64,000 nucleotides of DNA from JAKAWQ01 sp963840545 (GCA_963840545.1 CAWIZE010000001.1:1-64000); one strand, 5' to 3'; counted from the first letter of the stretch, positions 27,659 through 35,892 are shown. Translations and numbers: made by a program. Notes: generated by a model not told the origin, from the sequence alone.

Positions 27659-28219
27659 CTACAGATCCACCTGCTCGACCGCGATCACCTCGGGAACGTA
27701 ATGCCGCAGCATGTTCTCGATGCCGTGCTTGAGCGTCGCCCGCGAGGAGGGGCAGCCGCTGCACGCGCCCTGGAGATAAAGCCGCACCACCCCCTCGCGA
27801 TAGCCGCGGAAGATGATGTCCCCGCCATCGCCGGCGACCGCCGGCCGCACCCGCGTGTCCAGGAGCTCCTTGATCTGGGCCACCAGCTCCTCATCCTCGG
27901 GCGCGATCTCGTCCTCGGCGAGCGCCTCGGGACCACCCTCGAGCATCGGCCGGCCGGAGACGAAGTGCTCGACGATCGCGCCGAGCACCTGCGGCTTGAG
28001 CGCCTGCCAGGAGGCGTCCTCGGTCTTGGTCACGGTGATGAAATCCGCGCCGAGGAAGGCGCGCGCCACGCCCGGCAGCAGGAACAGGCTCGCGGCGAGC
28101 GGGCTGCGCGCGGCCGCATCGGTCGAGGCGAAATCGGCCGTCACGGCCCCAAGCACCTCGCGCCCGGGCAGGAACTTCAGCGTCGCGGGGTTCGGCGTGC
28201 TTTCGGTCTCGATGAACAT
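27659..28219 (-). CDS. NifU-like Fe-S carrier protein
   Basis: A 186-residue two-domain protein: an N-terminal Nfu domain (MFIETESTPNPATLKFLPGR) and a C-terminal NifU domain with the cluster-binding LQGACSGCPSSRATLKHGIE (CxxC). Alphaproteobacterial Nfu proteins of this kind hand iron-sulfur clusters to target enzymes. Start ATG 28219. Two copies of CTTCCCTGGGCTTG lie just upstream, in its leader. Confidence 0.92.
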   Translation of the reverse strand: MFIETESTPNPATLKFLPGREVLGAVTADFASTDAAARSPLAASLFLLPGVARAFLGADFITVTKTEDASWQALKPQVLGAIVEHFVSGRPMLEGGPEALAEDEIAPEDEELVAQIKELLDTRVRPAVAGDGGDIIFRGYREGVVRLYLQGACSGCPSSRATLKHGIENMLRHYVPEVIAVEQVDL

Positions 28220-28293
28220 GGCATTTCCCGAAGCTATGTTTCCCTGGGCTTGGCTTCCCTGGGCTTGAACCAATCGTCTCGTCACGCGGCTCG

Positions 28294-29526
28294 TCAGGCG
28301 GATAGATCGTTCGACGCCGCCCCCAGGGCAAGGGCCGCCGCCCCGGAAAAGTCCCCCCCGCCCCGCCGGCTCGCGGTGCGAAGCTGCCCGCACGCCGCCA
28401 GGATGTCCGACCCGCGCGGCGTGCGCACCGGGCAGGCGAAGCCCGCCTCCTGGACGATCCCGGCGAAGCGCGCGATCCGCCCCGCCTTGCTCGGCGCGAA
28501 GCGGCTGCCGGGCCACGGATTGAACGGGATCAGGTTCACCTTCGCCGGGATGCCCGCGATCAGCCGCACCAACGCCCGCGCCTCCCCATCCGAATCGTTC
28601 ACCCCGTCCAGCATCACATACTCGAACGTGATGCGCCGCGCGTTCGAGGCCCCCGGATAGCGCCGGCAGGCCGCGATCAATTCCCCGATCGGGTATTGGC
28701 GGTTGAGCGGCACCAGCTCGTCGCGCAACGCATCCGTCACCGCATGCAGGCTCACCGCGAGATTGACCCCGAGCTCGGCCCCGCAGCGATCCATCATCGG
28801 CACCACGCCCGAGGTCGAGAGCGTGATCCGCCGCCGCGACAGCGCCACCCCCTCCCCGTCCATCAGGATCGCCAGCGCCGTCGCCACCGCCTCGTAATTG
28901 TAGAGCGGCTCGCCCATCCCCATCAGCACGATGTTGGAAAGGAGCCGCGGCGCCCGCGCGCTCGGCCACTCGCCGTAAGCGTCGCGCAGCGCCAGGAACT
29001 GGCCCACGATCTCCCCCGCCGCCAGGTTCCGCGCCAGCACCTGCGTCCCGGTATGGCAGAAGCGGCACGAAAGCGTGCACCCCACCTGCGTCGAGATGCA
29101 GACGGCGCCCCGCTCCTCCTCCGGATCGGGGATATAAACCGTCTCCACCTCCGCCCCGTCGCGGAACCGCAGCAAAAACTTCTCCGTCGTGTCGGCGCCC
29201 GCCTGCCGCGCCGCGACCTCCGGCCGCCCGACCACGAAATTCTCTCCGAGCTTTTCCCTGAGCCCCCGCGCCAGCGTGCTCATGGCGGCAAAATCGACCG
29301 CGCCGCGATGGTAGATCCAGTGCCAGAGCTGGCGCACGCGCAACGCCGGCTCGCCCAGTGCCTCGAGCGCCGCCGCCAGCCCCTCCCGCGAAAGCCCCAC
29401 CAGCTCGCGCCTGCCATCCGCGAGCCGCCCCGACGGCGGAGCGAACCGCGCCGCCTTGGCGAGGATCCGCGCCCGCTCTTCGTTATTCGAGAGAACGCCC
29501 GCCCCCTCCGCCAGGAGTCCGGTCAT
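28294..29526 (-). CDS. rlmN: 23S rRNA (adenine2503-C2)-methyltransferase
   Basis: A radical-SAM enzyme that methylates C2 of A2503 in 23S rRNA and A37 in some tRNAs. The cluster motif is CTLSCRFCHTG (CxxxCxxC), followed by NIVLMGMGEPLYNYEAV and the C-terminal ACGQLR cysteine region. About 410 residues. ATG 29526 is chosen because it overlaps the stop of the upstream ialB gene (TAATG), indicating coupling; an in-frame start 4 codons upstream is possible. Neighbouring ialB is a common arrangement in alphaproteobacteria. Confidence 0.95.
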   Translation of the reverse strand: MTGLLAEGAGVLSNNEERARILAKAARFAPPSGRLADGRRELVGLSREGLAAALEALGEPALRVRQLWHWIYHRGAVDFAAMSTLARGLREKLGENFVVGRPEVAARQAGADTTEKFLLRFRDGAEVETVYIPDPEEERGAVCISTQVGCTLSCRFCHTGTQVLARNLAAGEIVGQFLALRDAYGEWPSARAPRLLSNIVLMGMGEPLYNYEAVATALAILMDGEGVALSRRRITLSTSGVVPMMDRCGAELGVNLAVSLHAVTDALRDELVPLNRQYPIGELIAACRRYPGASNARRITFEYVMLDGVNDSDGEARALVRLIAGIPAKVNLIPFNPWPGSRFAPSKAGRIARFAGIVQEAGFACPVRTPRGSDILAACGQLRTASRRGGGDFSGAAALALGAASNDLSA

Positions 29527-30062
29527 TACCCCGGGCACGCCTTGGTGATCGCGGCATAGGCGTCCGAGAAGCCGCGCAGGCTGAAGCTGTCGCTCACCGG
29601 ATGGCCGCCCGGGCCCGGCGAATGGGCGATCGCGGTATAGCCGATCCTGAAGGCCCGCACCGCGGCCGCGCCGTCGCGCGCGAAGGCCGCGTCGCCGGCG
29701 GTGTAGAAGGCGAGATCGGTCCCGCCGACCACCACCGAGACATTGGCGCCCTTGGGATAGGCAAAGCCCGCGCTGAGCGCCGCCTCGTCGCGCGCCCCCG
29801 GGCGCTCGGTCAGGCTGAGCAGAACCTGCCCGCGCCCCGCAAGCGCGGGCGTCGAGCTCAGCGGCCGGGTGAAGGCGTAGCAGACGGTCCGGCCGGCCTG
29901 AACGTACGTCGCCGCGGTCCAGTCGGCGAAGACCCCGAGCGGGCTCGGCCCGGTGGTCGCGGCCTGGGCCGCCGCGTCCGCCGCAAACCCAAGGCCGGCG
30001 CCCCCGGCAACGGCGGCAAGGCAGAGAACGAAGAGCGGGGAGAAGACGGGAGATGCGCGCAT
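29526..30062 (-). CDS. Invasion-associated locus B (IalB) family protein
   Basis: A 178-residue exported protein from ATG 30062. The signal peptide is MRASPVFSPLFVLCLAAVAG continuing to a cleavage near AAAQA. The body has GVFADWTAATYVQAGRTVCY and ends AYAAITKACPG; the two cysteines (TVCYAF, KACPG) are the conserved IalB disulfide pair. The name comes from Bartonella invasion, but the family is widespread in free-living alphaproteobacteria with unknown role. Coupled to rlmN by a 1-base overlap. Confidence 0.85.
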   Translation of the reverse strand: MRASPVFSPLFVLCLAAVAGGAGLGFAADAAAQAATTGPSPLGVFADWTAATYVQAGRTVCYAFTRPLSSTPALAGRGQVLLSLTERPGARDEAALSAGFAYPKGANVSVVVGGTDLAFYTAGDAAFARDGAAAVRAFRIGYTAIAHSPGPGGHPVSDSFSLRGFSDAYAAITKACPG

Positions 30063-30141
30063 CTCCCGGGAGATAAAGCCCCCGGCGTGCCGCGGCAAGC
30101 CGCCCTTCACGCCACCCTTCCGCCGCGTTATGGCGCCTGCC

Positions 30142-31393
30142 ATGCCAGCACCCTCCGCCGACCCGCTCGATGCCGGGCTCGCCGCCCAGTACCGAAGCCT
30201 ATCCCTACCCGCGCCGCGATCCCGCGGACGAGCGCCGCCGCCTCGTCATCGGCAGCCCGTCACATCTGCGCGAGATCGATCACTGGGTCTTCGGCGCCGC
30301 CCGCCCCGCCTCGCGCCCCCTCCGCGCCCTCATCGCCGGCGGCGGCACCGGCGACGGCACCATCATGCTCGCCCAGCAGCTCGCCACCGCGAACCGCCCC
30401 GGCAGCGTCACCTATCTCGACCGCTCCCACGCCGCCCTCGCCATCGCCGGCGCCCGCGCCGAAATCCGCGGCCTCGAAAACATCGCCTGGCACAACGGCT
30501 CGCTGCTCGACCTGCCCTCCTCCGGCCTCGGCCCCTTCGACTACATCGATTGCTGCGGCGTGCTCCACCACCTGCCCGACCCCGAAGCCGGCCTCGCCGC
30601 CCTCCTCTCCGTCCTCGCCCCCGACGGCGGCTTAGGCCTGATGGTCTACGCGCCCTACGGCCGCACCGGCGTCGCCATGCTCCAGGACGCCCTCACCACC
30701 CTGGCGCCGCCCTCCGACCCGCCCGCCGAGCGCCTCGCCATCGCCAGGCGCCTCCTCCGCCACCTCCCCGAATCGGCCTGGCTGCGCCGCAACCCCTATG
30801 TCGGCGACCACCTCGCCGGCGGCGATCCGGGCGTCTACGACCTCCTGCTCAACCCGCGCGAGCGCACCTACACCGTGCCCGAGCTCGCCGCCCTCCTCGC
30901 CCGCGCCGGCCTCGCGATCGCCGCCCTGATCGAGCCGATGCGCTACGACCCCGCAACCTGGCTCCCGGACCCCCGGCTCCGCACCCTCGCCGAACCCCTC
31001 GATCCCCTCGCCAGGGCCGCCCTCGCCGAGGCGATCACCGGCAACATGGGCACCCACATCGCCTACTGCACCCGGACCCCACCCCCGCCGCCCGACCCCA
31101 TGGACCCCCAGGCAATCCCCGTCGCGCGCGAAATCTCCGGCCCCGACCTCGCCCAGCATATCGGCGCCGACGGCGCGATGTCCTTCCTCTTCGACGGCCT
31201 GCGCGCGCTCGTCCCCGTCCCCCGCCTCGCCCGGCCCATCCTCATCCTCATCGACGGCACCCGCACCGTCGGCGACATCGCCGCCACCCTCGCCACGCGC
31301 GGCATCGACGATGCCCAGTTCCACCGCGCCTGGCGCGCCACCTTCTCGACCCTCTCCGCGCTCAACCGGATTCTCATCTCCCCTCCCCCGTGA
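30142..31393 (+). CDS. SAM-dependent methyltransferase with an apparent frameshift near its start
   Basis: Class I methyltransferase: LRALIAGGGTGDGTIMLAQQ is the SAM loop, FDYIDCCGVLHHLPDPEAGL is motif II/post-II, and a second PqqD-like tail (ILIDGTRTVGDIAATLAT) follows. The natural N-terminus seems to be MPAPSADPLDAGLAAQY from ATG 30142, then EAYPYPRRDPADE in the next frame; a single extra C near 30191-30193 separates them. Without it the protein would start at ATG 30170 with an odd sequence. The 3' end is duplicated 600 bases downstream. Either a sequence error or a mutated gene. Confidence 0.75.
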
Positions 31394-31399
31394 CCGGCC

Positions 31400-31500
31400 G
31401 GGCCCCGTTTCTTCTCCCGCCCGCGCTTGCCGGGCGGAATGAGCGGCTCGACAAGCGCCCATTCCTCGTCGGTCGGATCGCTCGGACAGCGCCGCCCGTC
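31400..31500 (-). mobile_element. IS5-family transposase fragment
   Basis: The minus strand encodes RRCPSDPTDEEWALVEPLIP followed by PGKRGREKKRGP, the N-terminal block of IS5-type DDE transposases (TDEEWALVEPLIPP). The match stops abruptly at the end of the methyltransferase gene; no catalytic domain is present. A dead fragment about 100 bases long. Confidence 0.75.
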
Positions 31501-31654
31501 GCGGTTGCAGCGAGGGCGATTTTCCCTCGTCCACCTGCGGCACCTCGAAAACGAATCGGTGCCACACAAGGAATCACAAGCAATTCTCGATCCGCAAGCC
31601 GCCGTCTCGGCGTTTAGGTCAGCTCGGCGGCCCGGCGCATTGCGGCGGCTGCGC

Positions 31655-31822
31655 TCATGGACGCTTCAGGAACCTCAAGTAGAACGCCGCGAACACCAGG
31701 ACGATCCCGACGTTCACCATCAGCCGCTCCCAGAACCGGTTCCTGAAGAACAGGACGTCCACGCCGACCACGACGGCTACCAGCGCGAGCACGTAAAGCG
31801 CGACGGCTGCCTGTCTTCCCAT
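31655..31822 (-). CDS. Small membrane protein, 55 residues
   Basis: The minus-strand frame from ATG 31822 reads MGRQAAVALYVLALVAVVVG, VDVLFFRNRFWERLMVNVG, IVLVFAAFYLRFLKRP and stops. Two hydrophobic helices flank the conserved-looking FFRNRFWERLMVN loop, and the KRP end is cytoplasmic-like. I recall near-identical small proteins in many alphaproteobacteria; function unknown. It lies between an IS5 fragment and a duplicated methyltransferase end. Confidence 0.75.
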   Translation of the reverse strand: MGRQAAVALYVLALVAVVVGVDVLFFRNRFWERLMVNVGIVLVFAAFYLRFLKRP

Positions 31823-31892
31823 CCTTCCCTTCTACTGCATGCGGCCCACCGGCGCCATCCCAGCCCCGCAACGGTAGTGTCTCAGTTTGACG

Positions 31893-31980
31893 CGCGCGGC
31901 ATCGACGATGCCCAGTTCCACCGCGCCCGGCGCGCCATGTTTTCAACCCTCTCCGCGCTCAACCGGGTGCTCCTCTCTCC
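31893..31980 (+). repeat. Partial duplicate of the methyltransferase 3' end
   Basis: Bases 31893-31980 match 31296-31383 at roughly 90% by eye, encoding the same RGIDDAQFHRARRAMFSTLS segment in frame. It is probably the surviving end of a second, tandem paralogue whose front was deleted or replaced when the IS5 fragment and small membrane gene arrived. Confidence 0.8.
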
Positions 31981-32005
31981 CGCCCAGGGGCTGGACCCTG
32001 CCGCT

Positions 32006-32053
32006 GCCCAGGGGCTGGGCCCCTGGACCCCCTAGGCGCTGCGCGGCACAACA
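32006..32053. repeat. Dispersed GC-rich intergenic repeat, copy B
   Basis: Core AGGGGCTGGGCCCCT, then GGACCCCCT and GCGCTGCGCGGCACAA, matching copy A at 15598-15645 with few differences. A truncated third copy (CCCAGGGGCTGGACCC) lies immediately upstream at 31983-31998. Confidence 0.8.
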
Positions 32054-32084
32054 GGAAATCCCCGTCCCACCCCGCGCGCAGACC

Positions 32085-32114
32085 GCCGGCCTATCGATAC
32101 GAAATGGGACATTC
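32085..32114. repeat. Left direct repeat flanking the VOC gene
   Basis: A 30-base element containing CCTATCGATACGAAATGGGA. It matches 32591-32620 at 28 of 30 positions in the same orientation. The bases following it resemble 36171-36210. Confidence 0.8.
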
Positions 32115-32158
32115 AGGCGCGCCGGGGGCGGGTATCGCGCGCGCGAAAAAACGAAGTG

Positions 32159-32539
32159 TCAATCCCAACGGTTGGCGTTCTTCGGGAATCCCGGACGCTG
32201 TATCCGTACGACGCAGAAGCGCTGGCCGGTGGGCGCCTGCATCACCACCCAGCGCTCCAGGCGGTCCACCACCTTGGCGCCCAGCTTCTCCAGGCGCGCC
32301 ACTTCGCCAGCAATGTTGTCGGTCTCGATATCGATGTGGACGCGACTCTCGTGATCCACGCGCTGGATCTCCACGATGGGCTCGTCGGCCGGAGTCTCCA
32401 GCATGCGGTAGTTGCCGCGGCTGCTCGGATGCCTGAGATCCACCGGACGACCCAGCGCTTCGGCCCAGTAGCGAGCGGCCGCGTCAATATCGGCGGTGTT
32501 GCAGTCGATCAGCACGGCGCAAAGACGGGAATGGTGCAC
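32159..32539 (-). CDS. VOC (glyoxalase/bleomycin-resistance fold) protein
   Basis: A 126-residue VOC protein: SRLCAVLIDCNTADIDAAAR at the start, then EALGRPVDLRHPSSRGNYRM, VDHESRVHIDIETDNIAGEV with the metal-site His, and the end VVMQAPTGQRFCVVRIQR. GTG at 32539 is chosen because AGGAGT lies 8 bases upstream; the longer frame has no better site. Often annotated as glyoxalase-like; substrate unknown. Bracketed by two 30-base direct repeats, as if inserted as a cassette. Confidence 0.82.
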   Translation of the reverse strand: MHHSRLCAVLIDCNTADIDAAARYWAEALGRPVDLRHPSSRGNYRMLETPADEPIVEIQRVDHESRVHIDIETDNIAGEVARLEKLGAKVVDRLERWVVMQAPTGQRFCVVRIQRPGFPKNANRWD

Positions 32540-32590
32540 GTCCGTTACTCCTGTAAACGCGCGCCGCACGATGACCCCACCCATGCGGCC

Positions 32591-32620
32591 GCCAGCCTAT
32601 CGATACGAAATGGGAAATTC
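32591..32620. repeat. Right direct repeat flanking the VOC gene
   Basis: Second copy of the 30-base element (28 of 30 matches with 32085-32114), 51 bases upstream of the VOC start. Confidence 0.8.
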
Positions 32621-32662
32621 GGCGGTGGGTCAGCCTCGATTTTCGTGCGGCCGAGTTCTGGT

Positions 32663-32935
32663 TTAGGGGTTGATCCATTCTGGGGGCGGCAGGCCAAGGT
32701 CGAGGCGTGAGCCGAGGTGCTGCCCGAACGCCGCGAGTAGCCGGCTTTCCCAGCCACCATTTCCATATTTGAATGCGTACATTCTGATCCTGCGCCGCTG
32801 CCGCATCGTCAGAGAGATAGCCCCCGTGACTCGGTCGCAGCTCTCTTGAAGCCCCACCAGGAGGCTCTGAAAACCGCCGTCCTTTTTGGTCGTCGGGGAT
32901 TGGCGAAACAAGGCTGCTAACTCGGCTTTGTTCAG
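32663..32935 (-). CDS. Small protein of unknown function with GGFQ motif
   Basis: The frame reads LNKAELAALFRQSPTTKKDG, GFQSLLVGLQESCDRVTGAI, SLTMRQRRRIRMYAFKYGNG, GWESRLLAAFGQHLGSRLDL and stops at 32663. The pattern DGGFQ.LLV.LQ...D..TG...L......I..YAF.YGNGGWE.RL resembles small proteins I recall from prophages and mobile regions, function unknown. No ATG exists: a stop precedes the CTG at 32935, and a TTG lies 8 codons on, so the start is unusual. Composition is less GC-rich than the core genome. Confidence 0.5.
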   Translation of the reverse strand: MNKAELAALFRQSPTTKKDGGFQSLLVGLQESCDRVTGAISLTMRQRRRIRMYAFKYGNGGWESRLLAAFGQHLGSRLDLGLPPPEWINP

Positions 32936-33032
32936 GTCCTAGGTTCATCTTCAGGCCCTCCGTCTCATTATTTGTACTTGTTCTTTAGCCCTACTGATTC
33001 CATGATTCTCCCGCTCAGAAGCGGAGGAAGCA

Positions 33033-33683
33033 ATGCGGTGGGAGGATCGTATCGACAATTACGTGCGGGAAACAGGATTTCCCAAGTGTCTCTTCATAGG
33101 GGCGGACGGCCGAGTTGTGGGTACCTGGATTATGGGAAACGATTACCGAGTAAGATCAGAGTATTACGGGGGCTATCCAGCCGGATATCTGCGCCGTGTC
33201 AGGTCGCTCTTCCCGGACAAAAAGCGGATACTTCATCTGTTCAGCGGTAAGGTAGATCTGGGGGTGTTTCCTGGGGAGACGGTGGACATTAATCGTGATT
33301 TTCGGCCGACCTATGTTGATGACGCTCAGTCGCTCCAACGTGTACCTTTGGAAATGTATGATCTCGTCTTGGCCGATCCGCCCTACAGTATCGAGGATGC
33401 TGAGCGGTATCAGGCGACGATGGTGAAACGGAATGTCGTCATGCGCGCGTTGCAGCGGCTTCCTATCGGCGCGCACGTCGTTTGGCTGGACCAGGTTCTT
33501 CCAATGTACCGCAAGGATGCATTTGAGCAAGAAGCGGTAATAGGTATGGTCAAGTCAACCAATCATCGCTTCCGCGTCCTCACGATATTCAGGCGAAGGA
33601 ACGCCTCCGTTTCCCACAACGTTGCGGCAGCAGAGAGACGACGCAAAGCAAGCCGAACCGCCGAAATGGAAGCGCATGATTAG
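33033..33683 (+). CDS. Putative DNA methyltransferase with DPPY motif
   Basis: A 216-residue protein. RILHLFSGKVDLGVFPGETV is the SAM-binding motif I with an acidic residue after it, and YDLVLADPPYSIEDAERYQA holds DPPY, the catalytic motif of N6-adenine/N4-cytosine DNA methyltransferases; VVWLDQVLPMY follows as a later strand. Perfect ribosome site GGAGGAAGC before ATG 33033. No separate target-recognition domain, so specificity and DNA versus RNA substrate are open. Base composition is clearly lower in GC than the core, marking it as acquired. Overlaps the IS1 stop by 4 bases. Confidence 0.7.
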   Translation: MRWEDRIDNYVRETGFPKCLFIGADGRVVGTWIMGNDYRVRSEYYGGYPAGYLRRVRSLFPDKKRILHLFSGKVDLGVFPGETVDINRDFRPTYVDDAQSLQRVPLEMYDLVLADPPYSIEDAERYQATMVKRNVVMRALQRLPIGAHVVWLDQVLPMYRKDAFEQEAVIGMVKSTNHRFRVLTIFRRRNASVSHNVAAAERRRKASRTAEMEAHD

Positions 33684-34560
33684 CTCTGTTGCGCCTCCCA
33701 ATCCTCCAGCACCTCTACCATATCGGCCAGCTCCCAAAGCTTTGTGGCGATCCCAGCAGCCATTGCTGGCGCGCAGCGCAGGGTCTGGTGAATACGGACG
33801 AAGTTATAATGCATCGTGTGTATCGCCACCGAATAGGCGTGGTTCTCGGCTTTCTTGCTGAATGCGTTGGTCAGGCGAGTGCAGCGTCGGTTGCCCATGC
33901 GCATCGTAAGGTTGCTGCGCTCAGCATAAGATGTGCTGATATGTTCCGGATCGGGACGCCCCCCACCGCGCGCTTCTCAGCGCCGATGCACTCGCCAGGG
34001 CTATAACCGCCAACGGCACCCTCCGGCGTCCCATAGATCTTCACCAGCATGGCGTAGTCGACATCAATACCAAATGATTCTTCGACCGCTGCGAGGTAAG
34101 GGCCATGCCCATCGCTCGTCAACTGGGCTCGGTTCGCCAGCCGTGAGGCCAAGTCGCTGATGAAGCAATGCGCCGCGTAGGCGTCGCGTGCACCCACCAG
34201 CCAAGACGGCATCAGTTTGGTGTCCGCATCGATTGCCACCCATGTCCAAACATCGCCTGCCTGGGGGGGAGCGGCCTTAGCCGTCGCCACGTTCTTCGCC
34301 TTGGCGTAGACGAATGACCAAACTTCGTCGACCTGAATGCGCTTGCACGTCAGATTGCGGAGGGTCCGGTCCTTATAGTCGGAAAACGCTTGGCCGGCAT
34401 CCTCCAACAGTTTGACATCCGTGTTCTTGCTGACCCCGGTCAGGCGCGTGATGGACCGGATTGACATCCCTTCGACCATCATCCCGAGGATTTGGACGCG
34501 CTTGGCGGAAGGAAGCTTGTTCTTGGCTCCCTTATACTGACCTTTATGCTTGAGGGTCAA
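33680..34560 (-). pseudogene. IS1-family transposase with a frame break
   Basis: From TTG 34560 the product begins MTLKHKGQYKGAKNKLPSAK, with a helix-turn-helix (RSITRLTGVSKNT) and the DDE core: RNLTCKRIQVDEVWSFV, VAIDADTKLMPSW, TSDGHGPYL. At about 33947 a run of six G is reached; the rest of the domain (PDPEHISTSYAERSNLTMRM, then NFVRIHQTLR) continues in the -1 frame to 33680. The Glu of YAERSN, part of the active site, lies after the break, so the first-frame product is inactive unless the ribosome shifts. Terminal inverted repeats could not be found. Confidence 0.8.
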
Positions 34561-34626
34561 GAGGAAAATTATTGCAGTGGCTAAATTTAGTTGATAGCCT
34601 GTCAGACACTAAACGAGAGGGGTAGC

Positions 34627-35892
34627 ATGTCAAAGTTCGACGCTAGGCCGATCCCCCAAAACCCATTTCGCCCAGGAGCTGGGCACCAGCCTGTCTATCT
34701 GGCAGGCCGGACTCGCGAACAGGATACATTCGGCGCGATGCTGACGCAAAGCCCTGTATCGCAGAACGTGATAGTCACGGGCCTCCGAGGCGTCGGCAAG
34801 ACGGTTCTTCTGGAAACGCTGAAACCGATCGCGCAGAGCGTTAATTGGTTATGGACGGGAAACGATCTATCGGAATCCACCACATTGACCGAGGACCGAA
34901 TAGCTCGACGGTTGGTTGTCGACTTGGGGACCTTACTTTCTCCGCTCGTATCGATTCCCGTTGAACCAACCAGCGTGGGGTTTCGTTTGGAGGCGGTGCC
35001 AAGCAAAGAACGAGCTCTTGTCTTCGATGATCTGTGGACAATATACGAAAAGACTCCCGGGCTGGTAATCGACAAGCTCCAGGCTGTCTTTGGCACCGTC
35101 CACGATATGTTGCTTACCGTGCCGGTCAAGGGCATAGTGTTTGCTTATGATGAGGCCCAAAATCTTGCAGATCATGCCGCCACTAAAGAGTTCCCGCTCT
35201 CTCTCCTCCTAGACCTTTTTTCGTCCCTTCAACGGAAATATCGTGATAAACTCTTTCTTCTCGTATTTACCGGCCTACCAACTTTGTTCCCGAAGCTAAA
35301 TGAATCCAGGACTTATACAGAACGGATGTTTCATGTCATTCAACTCGACAGGCTTTCGGTGTCGGAAGCCAAGCTAGCTGTTATCGAGCCCCTGAATATC
35401 ACGAACAGCACGTTGCGATTTGCCGAGACGACAATAGACCGCATCGTAGAAATGTCGGGGGGCTACCCGTATTTTATCCAATTTATCGGAAAGGAAGTAT
35501 TCGATGCGTGGATCGGAAAGATCACGGACGGCATTGCGCCATCTGTTCCCATGGAATCAATTCTTGAGAAGCTAGATCAGGACTTTTTTAATCCACGCTG
35601 GATGCGGGCAAGTGATCGGCAACAACAGTTCATGCAAGTAATTGCCACTCTACAGCACGCTGAAGAGGAATTTTCAGTTCCAGAAATAGTGAAGGCATCA
35701 CGTGAGATATTGAAGAGCGGATTTAGTCCAAGCCATGCTGTCCAGATTCTCCAGGCGTTGGGAGAGCGCGGATTGATCTATCGGAACCGACGCGGATCGT
35801 ATTGTTTTGCCGTCCCCCTTCTGGCGAATTTTATCTCGCGGCAAGGTTTGGACCCCACGGCGGTGCATCCTACCCCTTCCACCGCTTCGTAG
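34627..35892 (+). CDS. AAA+/STAND-type ATPase of unknown role
   Basis: A 421-residue soluble ATPase. Walker A is VTGLRGVGKTVLLETL near residue 60, Walker B GIVFAYDEAQNLAD near residue 175, a sensor-like LFLLVFTGLPTLFPKL follows, then GGYPYFIQFIGKEVFDAW and a C-terminal winged-helix region (EEFSVPEIVKASREI, then RGLIYRNRRGSYCFA). The layout resembles Orc1/Cdc6-like and archaeal-type ATPases found in mobile regions. ATG 34627 is preceded by GAGAGGGG; an upstream start is in frame. Low GC compared with core genes. No partner gene remains intact; function unknown. Confidence 0.72.
   Translation: MSKFDARPIPQNPFRPGAGHQPVYLAGRTREQDTFGAMLTQSPVSQNVIVTGLRGVGKTVLLETLKPIAQSVNWLWTGNDLSESTTLTEDRIARRLVVDLGTLLSPLVSIPVEPTSVGFRLEAVPSKERALVFDDLWTIYEKTPGLVIDKLQAVFGTVHDMLLTVPVKGIVFAYDEAQNLADHAATKEFPLSLLLDLFSSLQRKYRDKLFLLVFTGLPTLFPKLNESRTYTERMFHVIQLDRLSVSEAKLAVIEPLNITNSTLRFAETTIDRIVEMSGGYPYFIQFIGKEVFDAWIGKITDGIAPSVPMESILEKLDQDFFNPRWMRASDRQQQFMQVIATLQHAEEEFSVPEIVKASREILKSGFSPSHAVQILQALGERGLIYRNRRGSYCFAVPLLANFISRQGLDPTAVHPTPSTAS

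Larger units (their letters stand above)
31823..32158. other. Repeat-filled intergenic region, no intact gene
   Basis: 336 bases made up of a duplicated methyltransferase 3' end, one and a half copies of the GC-rich dispersed repeat, and the first of two direct repeats that bracket the VOC gene. No intact frame. Confidence 0.7.

Noticed and set aside
31063..31567. Minus-strand frame running from the IS5 fragment into the methyltransferase as a full transposase.
   Set aside because: Similarity stops at about 31400; the remainder is antisense of the methyltransferase.
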